DNA of 64,000 nucleotides from Sorex araneus (Eukaryota; Chordata; Mammalia; Eulipotyphla; Soricidae), in NCBI RefSeq assembly GCF_027595985.1, contig NC_073313.1, forward strand, positions 115,273,552-115,337,551, given 5' to 3'. The position numbers and the translations under genes are program-made. Below the pieces are notes generated by a model that made no database searches, was not told where the DNA came from, and saw nothing but the letters and a program-made list of their open reading frames with translations. Shown here in pieces: positions 10,600 to 21,294 of this stretch. Within the stretch, counting starts at the first letter, position 1. Every line of letters begins with the position of its first letter.

Positions 10600-10769
10600 T
10601 TTCTGAGGGCAGGTTGGGATCATACCCAATAATGCTTAAAAGCTAGTGCTAGCTTGGTGCTCAGGAGTCAACACTCCTGGTGTGTTTGGAGAACTATATG
10701 TGACATTAGAGTTGAACCAAGGTCAGTCACAAGCAAGCACCTTATCCATATGCTATCTTTCTTGCCCCT
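10600..10769 (-). mobile_element. Diverged family A SINE
   Basis: Reverse strand: body (ctcaggagtcaacactcctgg) and head (ccatatgctatctttcttgcccc) are recognisable with many changes. Confidence 0.7.
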
Positions 10770-11290
10770 AAAATGAATAAAACTGAATCTGAATACTAAT
10801 GGACATTTTAAGTATGTTCACAAAATATTAAAAAATGAAATCAAACAAAAGAATATGAACTCATATACTTAAGACAGTTGTGTACATGTAACGACAGAAT
10901 TGGAAGTAAAATAATTATATGAAATGAGTAAGCTCAGGAAATAACCAAGGTGAGAAAAGACTCTCACATTTTGCAAAGAGATTTCACACAAATGATGTCA
11001 CTTATAGTAATTAAGTAAAAAAGGATGTATACCTGCCAGAGGTGTGCAAATGCTCATTGGGCACTGAAAGAGTTACAAGCAGATATCATGTTCTTACGGT
11101 CTTCAAGAAGACAGGGCAGCAATATTCATAATCTTTCTCTTGAAGTTAATGCAGTGATAATATTAGATAAGCATATCAATGTGACTGTGTTGTTAAAAAC
11201 ACTCCAAATATTGTAAGTTTAAATTTGGGCAATGCTAGATTCAGAAGCTCATTTCACAACCCCAAAATCTGTCATAAAAGCTATTACAGA
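10770..11290. other. No recognisable feature
   Basis: AT-rich sequence; no gene or repeat assigned. Confidence 0.4.
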
Positions 11291-11455
11291 AGGCCAGAAA
11301 GATAGTACTGGAGTTAGTGTTTGCCTTGCAAATGGCTGATCCTGAGTTAATCCTGGAACTGCACATGGTCCCCAAAACACTGCCAGGAGTGATTCTTGAG
11401 TACAGAGTCAAGAATAACTCCTGAGCACGACTGGGAGTGCCAGCACCCAGTAAAG
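11291..11455 (+). mobile_element. Diverged family A SINE
   Basis: Forward copy (ggccagaaagatagtac to gactgggagtgcc). The A-tail is lost. Confidence 0.75.
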
Positions 11456-11757
11456 AGCTATAACATGAGATTTTGATTACACTGCTACATTAAAACATTA
11501 GAGAACCTCCATTGCTGATTTGAAAAATTTCAATGGAGATTATAGTAAGGCATCATTGTGTTAATGAGCTATTCACATATAGCAAACATAAAAAAATTTA
11601 CCTATGCTCAAATTTCATTACTAGTGACTATTACTGTCACACAGTACTTCCCTAAGTTGCAGATGGCTTGCTTTTTCTTGTCTACGGCTAAAAAATTATG
11701 GCAGTGACATAAATAAATATTAAATACAATAAAAAATGCATTATGGCAATAAATTCA

Positions 11758-11932
11758 ATTCCTCAATCCCTCTTGGAGAGCCTGGCAAGCTACCGAAAGT
11801 ATCCCGCCCGCAGGGCAGAGCCTGGCAAGCTACCCGTGGTGTATTCGATATGACAAAAACAGTAACAACAAGTCTCACAATGGAGTTGTTACTGGTGCCC
11901 ACTTCTGCAAATCAATGAACAACAGGACGACT
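11758..11932 (+). mobile_element. Family B SINE body and tail, head missing
   Basis: Sense body (cctcttggagagcctggcaag, gatatgacaaaaacagtaac) and RTE-type tail (gttactggtgcccac, caaatcaatgaacaac). The tRNA head is absent: host-like sequence runs directly into the body at about 11758. This is the left arm of the palindrome described for 11597-12148. Confidence 0.85.
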
Positions 11933-12019
11933 GGGCTCTCCAAGAGGGACTGAGGAATCGAACCCGGATTGGCCACATGCAAGGCAAACACCCTACCTGC
12001 TGTGCTATGGCTCTAGTCC
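11933..12019 (-). mobile_element. Family B SINE head, inverted
   Basis: Complement of the tRNA-like head plus the first 25 bp of the body (ggctctccaagagggactg). The order (sense 3' part followed by antisense 5' part) is the opposite of what twin priming produces, which led me to the palindrome explanation. Confidence 0.85.
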
Positions 12020-12050
12020 TACTAACATTAATTCCTATAATGCATTTTTA

Positions 12051-12103
12051 CTGCATTTTTTATTGTATTGTATTGTGTTGCATTTTTTATTGTATTGTAT
12101 TTT
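12051..12103. repeat. (ATTGT)n-type simple repeat
   Basis: Two runs of attgt units separated by gttgcattttt. Confidence 0.8.
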
Positions 12104-12584
12104 AATAGTCACTAGTAATGAAGTTACTAGTGAAATGAGCATAGTGCTACATAGAAAAGTAATTCTTTGGAATAAATGATTTATAAGGCATGCTCTGTGT
12201 TTATATCAAGATATCTTACTTTTTTATATTTATCTTCCTTTTTTAAAAAAGATTTTGTAATTATAGGGGATAACTGATACAATATATGAATAAAATTATT
12301 ACTTACAGTTTAACTGAAATAACTCTGTCAAAGTAAACATCCTAATATAAAAGTTCTTTCAATTAAATAATAAAAGGTTGTTTCTAGTTAATGGATATTT
12401 ACAGATTTAATTGTCTTATGATCATCACATAAATATGATGGTGATTCTTTCATATGCCATGTGCACTAATAAAATAAAAGCATTGTCTCTAAAAACTGGT
12501 ATCTGGTGCTGTTACATTCTCTCCTTAATGTCTTGAAAAATACCTGTATATATGTATCTATATATACATATTTTTAATAGAATT

Positions 12585-13200
12585 CATCAGGAATCAAAGC
12601 AAAATGGCAGCCTACAAATTCAGTACACAGAAGTACTCAGAAAGTTACGTACAAGAAAAATAAATTAAAAGACGATAAACCATTCGGAATCAACTTGACA
12701 AAGCATTTTAAAAACTTTTATGGGGCTGGAGCGATAGTACAGCGGGTAGGGCATTTGCCTTGCACGCGGCCGACCCGGGTCCGATTCCCAGCATCCCATA
12801 TGGTAATCCCTGAGTATAGAGCCAGGAGTGATCCCTGTGCATCGCTGGGTGTGACCCAAAAAGAAAAAAAAGACATAAAAACTTTTACATCAAAATTTAC
12901 AAATGAGTGCTGAAAGAAATAGAAGAGGACACAAGGAAGTGGAAAAGCATTCTATATACTTAAATTGGAACAAATGATATTGTCAAAAAGAACCATTTTA
13001 CCAAAAGAGTTATACATGATCAATGTTATCCATGATGGAATTATGATAATATTCTATAACTGGAGTAGACTTTGGACAAAGCAAAGAAAATGATACAAAA
13101 TTTTGAATCATGGAATATTACTTCACCAAATATTGAAGAAGTTTGTGGAGGTGAATTTTTCCCAAAATTACAGTTCTGAAGCTCCATATTATTTCCTATT
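12585..13200 (+). mobile_element. Old L1 ORF2 fragment
   Basis: Diverged forward ORF2 sequence downstream of the RT domain: the catcaggaatcaaagc...tacaaattcagtaca region, then after the SINE at 12721 the gtgctgaaagaaatagaag and aggaagtggaaaagcat segments typical of mammalian L1 (EDTRKWK-like region). No open frame. Confidence 0.6.
12721..12875 (+). mobile_element. Family A SINE, young
   Basis: Near-consensus head (agcgatagtacagcgggtag, gacccgggtccgattccc), with a small deletion in the middle where tggtcccctgag-type sequence should be. Perfect 12-bp TSD taaaaactttta at 12709-12720 and 12876-12887. Inserted in the old L1. Confidence 0.93.
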
Positions 13201-13394
13201 GTGTCAGTATTGCTACTCTGATTGTATAAATATCCATCGATTTAAAATTCATGCAATAATTCTTAATTAATAAGTCTAATAAAATTCAAGTACACTGAGG
13301 GAATTGAAGAAAATACATTGTACCTTAATATTGGGTCATTTACTAATTCACTACAGAACCTAGTAAAAGTATAATTGTTTGAGAGAGAGACTAA

Positions 13395-13508
13395 GAGAGG
13401 AGGTGCCAAAGATATAGTACAGGAGTAAGGCACTTACCTTGCATGCAACAGATATGGCACCATGTATGGTCTGCAAGCACTGCCAGGATTGATGTTTGAG
13501 CATAAAGC
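13395..13508 (+). mobile_element. Diverged SINE head and part body
   Basis: ggtgccaaagatatagtac to tgagcataaagcc, with internal deletions. Confidence 0.65.
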
Positions 13509-13585
13509 CAAAAGTCCCTCCAGTTCCATCCATGTTGCCACAAATGGCAAGATTTCATCTTTTCTTCTGAGTAGTATTCCATTGC

Positions 13586-13595
<10 letters not shown>
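13509..13595 (-). mobile_element. Old L1 ORF2 3' fragment
   Basis: Complement of the L1 ORF2 C-terminal region (gttgccacaaatggcaag, gtagtattccattg), which in conserved L1s encodes the MEYY segment. Diverged; no open frame of note. Confidence 0.55.

Positions 13596-13623
<28 letters not shown>
13591..13623. repeat. (TA)n microsatellite
   Basis: About 16 TA units. The poly-Tyr/Ile open frame here is an artefact. Confidence 0.95.
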
Positions 13624-13626
<3 letters not shown>

Positions 13627-13955
13627 CTTTATCTAGCATTGGTCATTTTTATTAAGATACTTATCTTTGTTTTGGTAATATGCATTTGTGCAACTTTAAA
13701 CAATATTTACTTCCATTCTATTCCTTATATCTATCTGACTATATTTATATCTATGACTTATCTATGACTCTGTTGAACATAAATCCTGAATTTTACTGTA
13801 CTTAGAGCCTTTATTTTTTGTCTTATGAATTATACTGGCAATTCTTTGACAGCTCCTAAATTGTAAAACTATTATTTCCCACATTCACATCTATTAACAT
13901 TATAGTTTTATCTTTAATGTTTACTTCAATAATTCATCTAGAGTACAGATTTATA
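13624..13955. other. No recognisable feature
   Basis: AT-rich; tatct-rich around 13725-13770. Confidence 0.4.
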
Positions 13956-13959
13956 TGCT

Positions 13960-14130
13960 ATTTTTCATTTTTAAATTTTGTTTTCATAAGGTTGTTCACA
14001 TTAATTGATTATTCAATATTTCAACACCTTCCCACCACAATTATTTTGAATTTTCCCACCACCATTCAGGCCTGCCTGCCACAGGCAGATGCTAGATAAT
14101 TTATTTTCTATTGCTTATTATGAATATCAT
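13960..14130 (-). mobile_element. Old retroposon 3' end, shared family
   Basis: Reverse-strand relative of 9680-9860: ccttcccaccacaatt, ccaccaccattcagg, gcctgccacaggcag and taatttattttctattgc correspond segment by segment. Confidence 0.5.
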
Positions 14131-14162
14131 GAGAGCTCCTGGAATTCTAAAATTATAAATGA

Positions 14163-14515
14163 TTGGGGTCCGGAGACATCTCTGTAGGGAGCTAATCCAT
14201 TTTGAGTTTCCTTTGTGAGTCTCTGGATCAAGGCCGTTGATGCACTTAAATATGGCCCAGAGGCAGTTCGTGGGCATGCCGGCCAGAAGGACCCTGAAGG
14301 GGTGGGGTCTTTAGTCCCTGATCCCACATACCTGGGTTTATCTTCTGGAAGTCTGTGGTCACGGGGGTTCATCTGCAGTGAGCAGAAAGAGGACACTTGC
14401 TCCATCTGAGGTGCCCCGGTGAAATTGGCTCAGCATGGGATCCGGAGAAATTTCCAGTGAGCCGCTGTCTTCCAGGATTCACTGCTGAGTCTCTGGATCG
14501 AGCAGACTTACATGT
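14163..14515 (-). mobile_element. Family C-like element without RTE tail
   Basis: Contains, in the same order as the family C copies at 16.9 and 21.6 kb, gtctctggatcaaggccgttgatg, ggcagttcgtgggcatg and cacatacctgggtt. It lacks the RTE-like body and tail, and has an extra 160 bp (14355-14515) that ends with another gagtctctggatcgag. A partial or divergent relative. Confidence 0.55.
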
Positions 14516-14747
14516 TTTGTTAGGTAATTTCATCGAACTCCATGAAGTGGATTAGTTTTATCATCATTGCTTATGATAACCACTTAAATATGTATGTGTT
14601 TCTGAAGCTGCTATCAGGAGTACAAATGAGGAACAACAGCAAGTTGAAAGGCTGGCGTTGCTGTGCCCATGGAATGCATGATCTTCTGGAGTGTGTTCCA
14701 GAAGACAAAACTTAAAAAAAAAATAGACTAAAAGTAAAAATGCTCTC

Positions 14748-14925
14748 GGGCTGGAGTGATAGCACAGCGGGGAGGGCGTTTGCCTTGCACGCGGCCGACC
14801 CGGGTTCGAATCCCAGTATCCCATATGGTCCCCTGAGCACCGCCAGGGGTAATTCCTGAGTGCATGAGCCAAGAATGACCCCTGTGCATTGCCAGGTGTG
14901 ACCCAAAAAGCAAAAAAAAAAAAAA
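14748..14925 (+). mobile_element. Family A SINE, young
   Basis: Full-length, near-consensus copy with a pure A17 tail after gtgacccaaaaagc. Flanked by aaagtaaaaatg(c/t)tctc at 14731-14747 and about 14927-14943, one mismatch. Confidence 0.95.
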
Positions 14926-14943
14926 AAAGTAAAAATGTTCTCT

Positions 14944-15975
14944 TTTTGCAAGTTGGTGAAAATAGACTTTTCCCAGGAGTTTTTTTTTTCCCAAGTGTCA
15001 TATTTACTTTGGAAAACTCAATTTCCCTTTCTGAGGGCATAAAAGTTTTAATAAAACTGGTTAAAGATTGCATTTTCTATTTGAAGTAAGTGTTCTTTGC
15101 AGTGAAAACCTGTTTGGTTTGTTTTGAAAGTTAAACAAAAGTAAGGGGAATCCTTTGCTTTTTACATTTTGACGATTGCATCTAGTCTATGATCAAGCAT
15201 TTCATTATTAGATAAGAATAAAGAGGTTAATATTTCAGTTGTCAAACATTAACTGTAAACATCAGTCCTGTTTACTCTGAGTTATAGCAATAACTTGAGA
15301 GGAGTGGTTCATTATTTTGATATAGTGCTCCACGTTCAAGACAAGACAATTATAAATAACTAACAGGAAAAAAGGTAAAATAAACATGTATTTTGAGGGC
15401 ACTTCTTCACTGCTCTACTTATTCATTAAAACCATGTTACTATTATTGTGATTCTATTAGGTCATTGTCTGAAAGGCAATTTACTCATTTTTCTTTTTAA
15501 AAATTGATTCTCTTTCTTATATTTTATTATTCCTTCATATACATTTTGGAATGATTATTGTTTCAAAAACAGGAAACTGCAATTTTTATTTTTAACTTTT
15601 AAATTTAACGTTCATTTTTGTGAATAATTGACTTCGTCATAAACACGAAGGCATTTCATCAGAGAAAACAGAATGTCTGTCAATTCATTTATTGAAAAAG
15701 AATTAATGTCTTTTTTCTTGCTTCAAAGAAGTATAGTTGGAAACAAAATTGTTATACTTAATATGTGCAACATAGTCTTCAGATATATGTATACATTATG
15801 AAATTATTACCCAAAGCAAGCCAATTAACATGTTCCTCAACTTCTGTATTAAAAGTGTAGAGCACTTAAGATTTACTCTTCAAAGTTTTCATGAGTAAAA
15901 AAATAGTATTATTAAACATAGTCATCAAGCCTTATATGAGAACTCTATAATTTACTCGTTCTGCATATCTGAGAC
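14944..15975. other. No recognisable feature
   Basis: About 1 kb of AT-rich unique-looking sequence. No exon, repeat or RNA signature found. Confidence 0.45.
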
Positions 15976-16248
15976 TGTAGGGAGTCATTTTACAAGCCTG
16001 GCTCTTATCTTCTAGTCAAATGGAGGCTTACTTAAAATTCCTGTAACAAGGTTGCCACCTTACTGATCTTATCATTTCACCTTTTGTTTCTCACTAGCCA
16101 ATGCCCATGCCTGATCTGCATTTTACTACTGTTTGTATGGGGGTCCAAGCATGCATACTTTACCACCTCCTCCCAGCAGAGAGGTATAATTGTAACTGCA
16201 GTTGAATAAACTCTCTCTCCTCCTCCTCCTTCAGGCTCTGCATCTGCG
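15976..16248 (+). mobile_element. Solo LTR, 3'-truncated (same family as 60676-61107)
   Basis: Begins TGTAGGGAG. It shares with the LTR at 60.7 kb the ctggctcttatcttc, cctgtaacaaggttgcca and ctactgcttgta-type blocks, and the polyadenylation signal aataaa (16205-16210) followed by a ctctctctcctcctcctcc R/U5 stretch. At about 16246 it stops and runs directly into an RTE-type tail, so U5 is incomplete. An endogenous retrovirus remnant with no coding sequence. Confidence 0.8.
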
Positions 16249-16310
16249 TTACTGGTGCCCCCTCGAGCAAATTGATGAACAATGGGATGACAGTGCGCAG
16301 TGCTACAGTG

Positions 16311-16312
<2 letters not shown>
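16244..16312 (+). mobile_element. Isolated RTE-type 3' tail
   Basis: cgttactggtgccccctcg...gaacaatgggatgacag, about 65 bp, then a cagtgctacagtgc terminal repeat. A heavily 5'-truncated RTE or family B/C insertion fused to the broken LTR end. Confidence 0.8.
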
Positions 16313-16344
<32 letters not shown>

Positions 16345-16388
16345 CATATATTATATATGATACATTATATATTATATATAATATATAG
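16313..16388. repeat. (TA)n and AT-rich repeat
   Basis: About 15 TA units followed by tatatta-type degenerate repeats. Confidence 0.9.
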
Positions 16389-16477
16389 GGCTTTGCATCA
16401 CCTAAAAACCAAATATAAATTCTTCTCCAGTGCATATGGGACATTCTCCAAGATATAACTCATGCTAGTACACAAAA

Positions 16478-17175
16478 CATCACTGTATCACTGTATCACT
16501 GTCATCCCGTTGTTCATTTATTTCCTCGAGCAGGCACCAGTAATATCTCTATTACACTCAGCCCTGAGATTTTAGCAGTCTCTCTTTACTCTTCTTTCCC
16601 AACGATTGGAAGCTCCTTCAGGGTCAAGAGAATGATGCCTATCGTTACTCTTTTTGGCATATGGAATACGCCACGAGTAGCTTACATAGCTCTGCAGTAC
16701 TGGCAGGATACTCTTGGTAGTTTGGCAAGCTCTCCGAGAGTTATGTATATATCTTTTACTGTATTTGAGATATGAATACGCCATGGGGAGTTTGCAAGAC
16801 TCTCCCATGGGGGCAACAGACTCCTGGTAGCTTGTCAGGTTCTCCAAGAGGGAGAATAAGGCTATTAGATGTCGTGCTTCTGGGAACTTGGTCTTATAGT
16901 CTCTGGATGTTGGCCATTGGTGGGATTACACTGCACCGAGGGCAGTTCATGGGTGTGGCTGCCAAGCTACTGGAAAATGGGGGTTCTGGGTGGAGAAGGC
17001 CTAGTCCAAATCTGAGCAGGCTTGGAGATCTCAACCCTGGGTCCCACACACCTGGGTTACTCTGCTGGTCCCTTCATGTGTAAGGCTCATCCGAATGTGT
17101 GGAGAGTGGCCTTGAGATGGCTGTGGCTGGGTTCTGGAGGTCTTCAACTGTCAAGGCTCTGTTTGGAGTGGGGAG
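16478..17175 (-). mobile_element. Family C element (RTE-tailed, long)
   Basis: On the + strand it starts with (tcactgta)n and the antisense RTE tail (catcccgttgttcat). It continues through the RTE-like body (gagattttagcagtctctc, cttcagggtcaagagaatg, tttggcatatggaatacgcc), two copies of a gaatacgcca/ctctccaagaggg segment, and then the family C 5' segment (tctctggatgttgg, ggcagttcatgggtgtggctg, cacacacctgggttac). About 700 bp, with an internal partial duplication at 16700-16830. Confidence 0.8.
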
Positions 17176-17839
17176 GAAAAGGCAACACAAAATAGACAGC
17201 ACAAAACATACCTTTATAAAATTAAGAAGATAGAAATTGTATCAAGGATATTTTAGCCATGATGCACTGAAAAATAAAAACTAATCACACACAGAAATAG
17301 AGAAGCCAAACACCCGAAAATTAAGCAGCTCACTACTGAACAACCAGTGGCTTAGAGAGGAAAGTAAAGATTACTGGAAACAAATGAGAATGAAGACTGG
17401 AGCTACCAGAATTATTGGCACAACAAAAGCAGTGTTAAGAGGAAAGTTTATAGTTTTGCAAACATTCATCAGGAAAGAAGAAAGAGGCCTCATAAATAAT
17501 CTAGCTTCACAGCTTAAGATCTTGGAAAATAACCAACAAAAGGAGCCCAAACCAGGCAGGTGGAAGAAAATAAAATTAGCGTAGAGCAAAATTCATGAGT
17601 TGGAATCCCAAAAATCAATTCAAAAGATCAGCGAAACCAAAACCTGGTTCTTTGAGAAAATAAACAAAATCAATACACCACTAACAAGACTCACAAAGAA
17701 AGAGAACCCTAATAAATTGAATTAGACATAAAAAGGGGGACATCATAACAGAAACCATAGAAATTCAAAGGATCATCAGAGATTACTTTGAGAAATTTTG
17801 TGCCATAAAACAAGGAAACCTCAAAGAAATGGATAAATT

Positions 17840-18882
17840 TGCATAACATTGGTTTGTCCTTACTTCCCCCACAGGGAGTTTAGGTTTAATGTGTTACTGC
17901 TACAACATTTCTCTTGAGGCACACCCAATTCCATCAGGCACTAATAATCCTGTATTGCTTTTCTCTTTCCTTTATGTCCTTTCCATTGTTTAGCAATGTT
18001 CTTTTTTGTATAGACACAGGAAAACAGTTGATGCTATGCTTTTGTAACTGACTCCAGGTAATATTTACCCCTGGGCATCCATCGTAGTTAGTTGACTTAT
18101 ACCTCAGTTGCCCTTACTTCCTCACACCACCAAAAGGAGGGTCACAGTGAAGGACAAGGATGGACCCAGGCCAAGCTGTAAGCTACCCTGGCATCAAAAA
18201 GGGACAAGCTAAGAGCACAGTCATGGAACAAACTCTGTCATGACCCCAAAAGAAGTAACTGAATAAGGATCCTGCTGGGGTTTGGAAAGATTAACCTGGC
18301 CTGAGGACATAGTCTGGGATATATATAGAGATATCCCCAGGAAGAGCCACTCTTTAAGTTCAATATATCTCTTACAGTGTTCCTACAAAGCATTGAAAAT
18401 AAATGGACTACTAGATAAGGAAAGGAGAAAGCAGTATACTCTTGATGGAATCCTACCCTTGAGCAGATCTCCTAGTAATCTAGAGTGCTGAATCCCCAGA
18501 TGAGATTTTGCGCCCCCCCCCACCCAGTTAATCTCCTAGAAGAACTTCCCCTTAAGGAGTGGCTTTGCATCTGTTTATTATTATGATAATGTTCAACCCC
18601 ACCCCTGTATACTCCCACTGTTCATGATTTCTATATAACTATGCTGTAGAAAAAGAGAAGGGAGAGGTAAATATGTTGTAAGAGAGAGTAGGGAGAGGAG
18701 AGAAGAAAAATAAATAAATGGTCCTTGACTACCAACCAGCCTGTGTCCCCTGTTCCTGTTTCCCCATTCCTCCTTTTGTTCATTCATCTGTCACTGTTGA
18801 CTGGCCTGGGGAGTTGACTCTTGGTCACCTGTCCTGTGAACTCATGCACGTGTCCTGTGAACTCATGTTCTTTGAACTCACA
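17840..18882 (+). mobile_element. Putative solo LTR (about 1.04 kb)
   Basis: Splits L1 ORF2 cleanly; gataaatt flanks it at 17832-17839 and 18883-18890. Starts TGCATAAC and ends CTCACA. LTR-like features: a late aataaa (18709-18714) followed by about 170 bp resembling R/U5, with three tandem relatives of tcctgtgaactcatg (about 18828-18880). No coding relic. The 8-bp repeat is longer than the usual 4-6 bp for retroviral integration, so the boundaries or the class are uncertain. Confidence 0.65.
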
Positions 18883-19858
18883 GATAAATTCCTAGATTCC
18901 AATACCTTCCCAAGGCTGAACCAAGAAGATTTGTAATTCCCGAACAGACCTATTAGTACCGAAGGAATTGAAATAGCAATTCAAATTCTCCCCAAAAAAC
19001 AAAAGCCCTGGCCAAGGATTCACCAATGAATCTTCCAAACCTTTAAGGAAGACCTAATCCTATTCATTTCAAGCTTTCAAGAAATGGAAATACTCCCAAA
19101 CACTTTCTATGAGGCGAGTATTACCCTGATCCCCAAAGCAGACAGAGATATGACAAAGTTAAGAGAATTACAGGCCAATGTCCCTAATGAACACAGATAT
19201 AAAGATCTTCAACAAAATACTAGCAAATAGAATCCAAACCATGATCATGCAAAAGGATCATATACCATGATCAAGCAGAATACATCCCGGGGATGCAAGA
19301 TGGTTTAACATTGAAATCAATCAACATAATACATAATATAATGTATGATATCAATAAAGGAAATGCATTATATAATGTATTACAACAATAAAAGAAAAAT
19401 TAAAACCATAAGATCATTATCAATAGATGCAGAGAAAGCATATCACAAGTTCCAGCACCGATTCATGAAAAAACTGTCAAAAAAAAGAGAGTTGAAGGAA
19501 TTTTTCTCAGTATAATGCAAGTCATCGAACACAAGCCACAACTTCCATTATTCTCAAAGGAGAAAAACTACAAGCTTTCCTTGACAAAACAAGGTTGCCC
19601 ACTCTCACATCTTCTATATTCACTATGGTAACTTGAAAGTACTTGCCATAGAATTTAGGCAAGAGAAAGATATCAAGGGCATTCAGATAGAAAAGGAAGA
19701 CATTAAGCTATCACAATTTGCAGATAACATGATTCCAAACTTAGAAAATCCTAAAGACTTCATAATAAAGCTCGGAGAAACAAGTGGTTTGTCAGTGATC
19801 AAAATACAGAGAGGACCCACAGAATATTTACCCAATAACCATCTGATAAGGAATTAAT

Positions 19859-20077
19859 CACTGTATCACTGTCACTGTCATCCTGTTGCTTATCAATTTG
19901 CTTAAGCGGGCTGGAGTGATAGCACAGTAGGTAAGGCGTTTGCCTTGCACTTGGCCACCAAGGTTCGATTCCTCGGCTCCTCTCAAGAGCCTGACAAGCT
20001 ACCCATGGCATATTTGATATGCCAAAAACAGTAACAACTAGTCTCACAATGGAGACTTTACTGGTGTCTGCTCAGGC
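19859..20077 (-). mobile_element. Family B SINE, 5'-inverted (twin-primed)
   Basis: 19859-19908 is the antisense RTE tail (cactgtatcactgtcactg, tgttgcttatcaatttgc). From 19909 the sense head (ggctggagtgatagcac) and body follow, up to ctggtgtctgctcagg, exactly where the antisense part takes over. Flanked by aaggaattaat (19848-19858) and aagggattaat (20078-20088), one mismatch. Inserted in L1 no. 1. Confidence 0.9.
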
Positions 20078-20640
20078 AAGGGATTAATATCCAAGATATA
20101 CAAGACACTAGTAGAATAGTACAAGAAAAAAACCTCCAACCCCATCAAAAATTGGGGAGAAAAAATGTACAGAAGCTTCCTCAAAAAAATACAAATAGAC
20201 AAAAGGCACATGAAAAAATGTTCTACATTACTAATCATCAGGGAGATGCAAATCAAAACAACAATGAGATATCATTTCACACCACAGAGAATGGCACACA
20301 TTCAAAATAACAAAATAAACCAGTGTTGTCATGAATGTAGGGAGAAAGAGACACTCTTTCACTGTTGGTGGGAATGCTGACTGGTCAAGCCTTTTTGGAA
20401 AACAATATAGGTATTCCTTCAAAAACTGGAAATTGAGCTTCCATATGACCCAGCAATACCACTTCTGATAACATATCCCGATGCTGCAAAAAAGCACAGT
20501 AGAAATGACATCTGCACCTGTATGTTCATTGCAGCACTGTTCACAATACCCGGAATCTGGAAAGAACGCAAGTGCCCAAGAACAGGCAACTGGTTAAAGA
20601 AACTTTGTTACATCTACACAATGGAATACTATGCAGTCAG

Positions 20641-20748
20641 GATACTCTCAGTATCTTGCCAGGCTCTCTGAGAAGGATGGAGGAATTAAACCCGGGTCGG
20701 CCATGTGCAAGGCAAATGCCCTACTTGCTGTGCTATAGCTCCAGTCCT
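20641..20748 (-). mobile_element. Family B SINE fragment
   Basis: Antisense half-body plus head (ggatactctcagtatcttgcc to gctatagctccagtcc). The tail is missing, and a piece of the host L1 between the MEYYAV region and the 3' UTR is also missing, so a deletion accompanied or followed insertion. Confidence 0.85.
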
Positions 20749-21294
20749 TGTGGAATATAAAATAACATAATAGGAGACTGACACCCAAGGTCAGTAGACA
20801 CAAGGGCCAGGAGTATTGCTCCATAGTTAGAAGCCTGTCTCATGAGCTGGGGAGAAAGGCAGCTGGAATAGAGAAGGGATCACTAAGTCAATGATGGTTG
20901 GAGGAATTGTTCGGGATTGGAGATGTGTGCTGTAAGTAGATAAAGGACCAAACGTGATAGCCTCTCAGTATCAATACCATAATGCAAACCATAATGCCCA
21001 AAGTAGAGGGAGTATGGGGGAAATTGTGTGCCACAGAGGTGGGGGGGGCTGGAAAGGGGGGATATACCAGAGATATTGCTAGTGGAGAATGTGCACTGGT
21101 GGAGGGATGGTTGTTCAATCATTGTATGACTGAAACTCAAACATGAAAGTTTTGTAACCGTATCTCATGATGATTCAATTTTAAAAAAGGAGTTTGTATG
21201 GTAAAGTGGCAGGTTACAAAATCAATACCCAAAAATCCATGGCTTTCCTATATACAAATAATGAAAGAGAAGAAATAGATATTAAAAGAACAAT

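Larger units (their letters stand above)
11597..12148. repeat. Large degenerate palindrome around a family B SINE
   Basis: Left arm: a host segment containing cattactagtgactatta (11616-11634), then ataaaaaatgcattat (11729-11744), then the SINE body. Right arm, inverted: SINE head, then ataatgcattttt (12037-12049), then taatagtcactagtaatg (12103-12120). The order matches in both arms. An 86-bp insert or deletion separates the left-arm pieces, and (ATTGT)n expansions interrupt the right arm. The sequence shows inverted copies of both host flank and SINE, i.e. an inverted duplication. Confidence 0.75.
17180..21189 (+). mobile_element. L1 copy no. 1, ORF2 to 3' end, interrupted
   Basis: 5'-truncated inside ORF2. 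Segments: 17180-17839 (endonuclease-to-RT linker and RT start); 18883-19847 (RT, including the [15 protein letters not shown] segment with the FADD-type site altered to FADN at about 19720); a direct jump near 19808 that removes much of the region after RT; 20078-20640 (C-terminal part, ending in the MEYYAV region); 20750-21189 (3' UTR, gtgcactggtggagggatgg, A-rich end). Interrupted by an LTR and two SINEs. Many stops; not functional. Confidence 0.85.

Noticed and set aside
11758..12019. Twin-primed family B SINE
   Set aside because: The order is sense 3' part then antisense 5' part, the reverse of twin priming, and host flank is duplicated too; the palindrome explanation fits better.
14564..15073. 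169-residue frame on the - strand
   Set aside because: It runs across an antisense family A SINE; the WVTPGNAQG-like part recurs wherever this SINE is translated.
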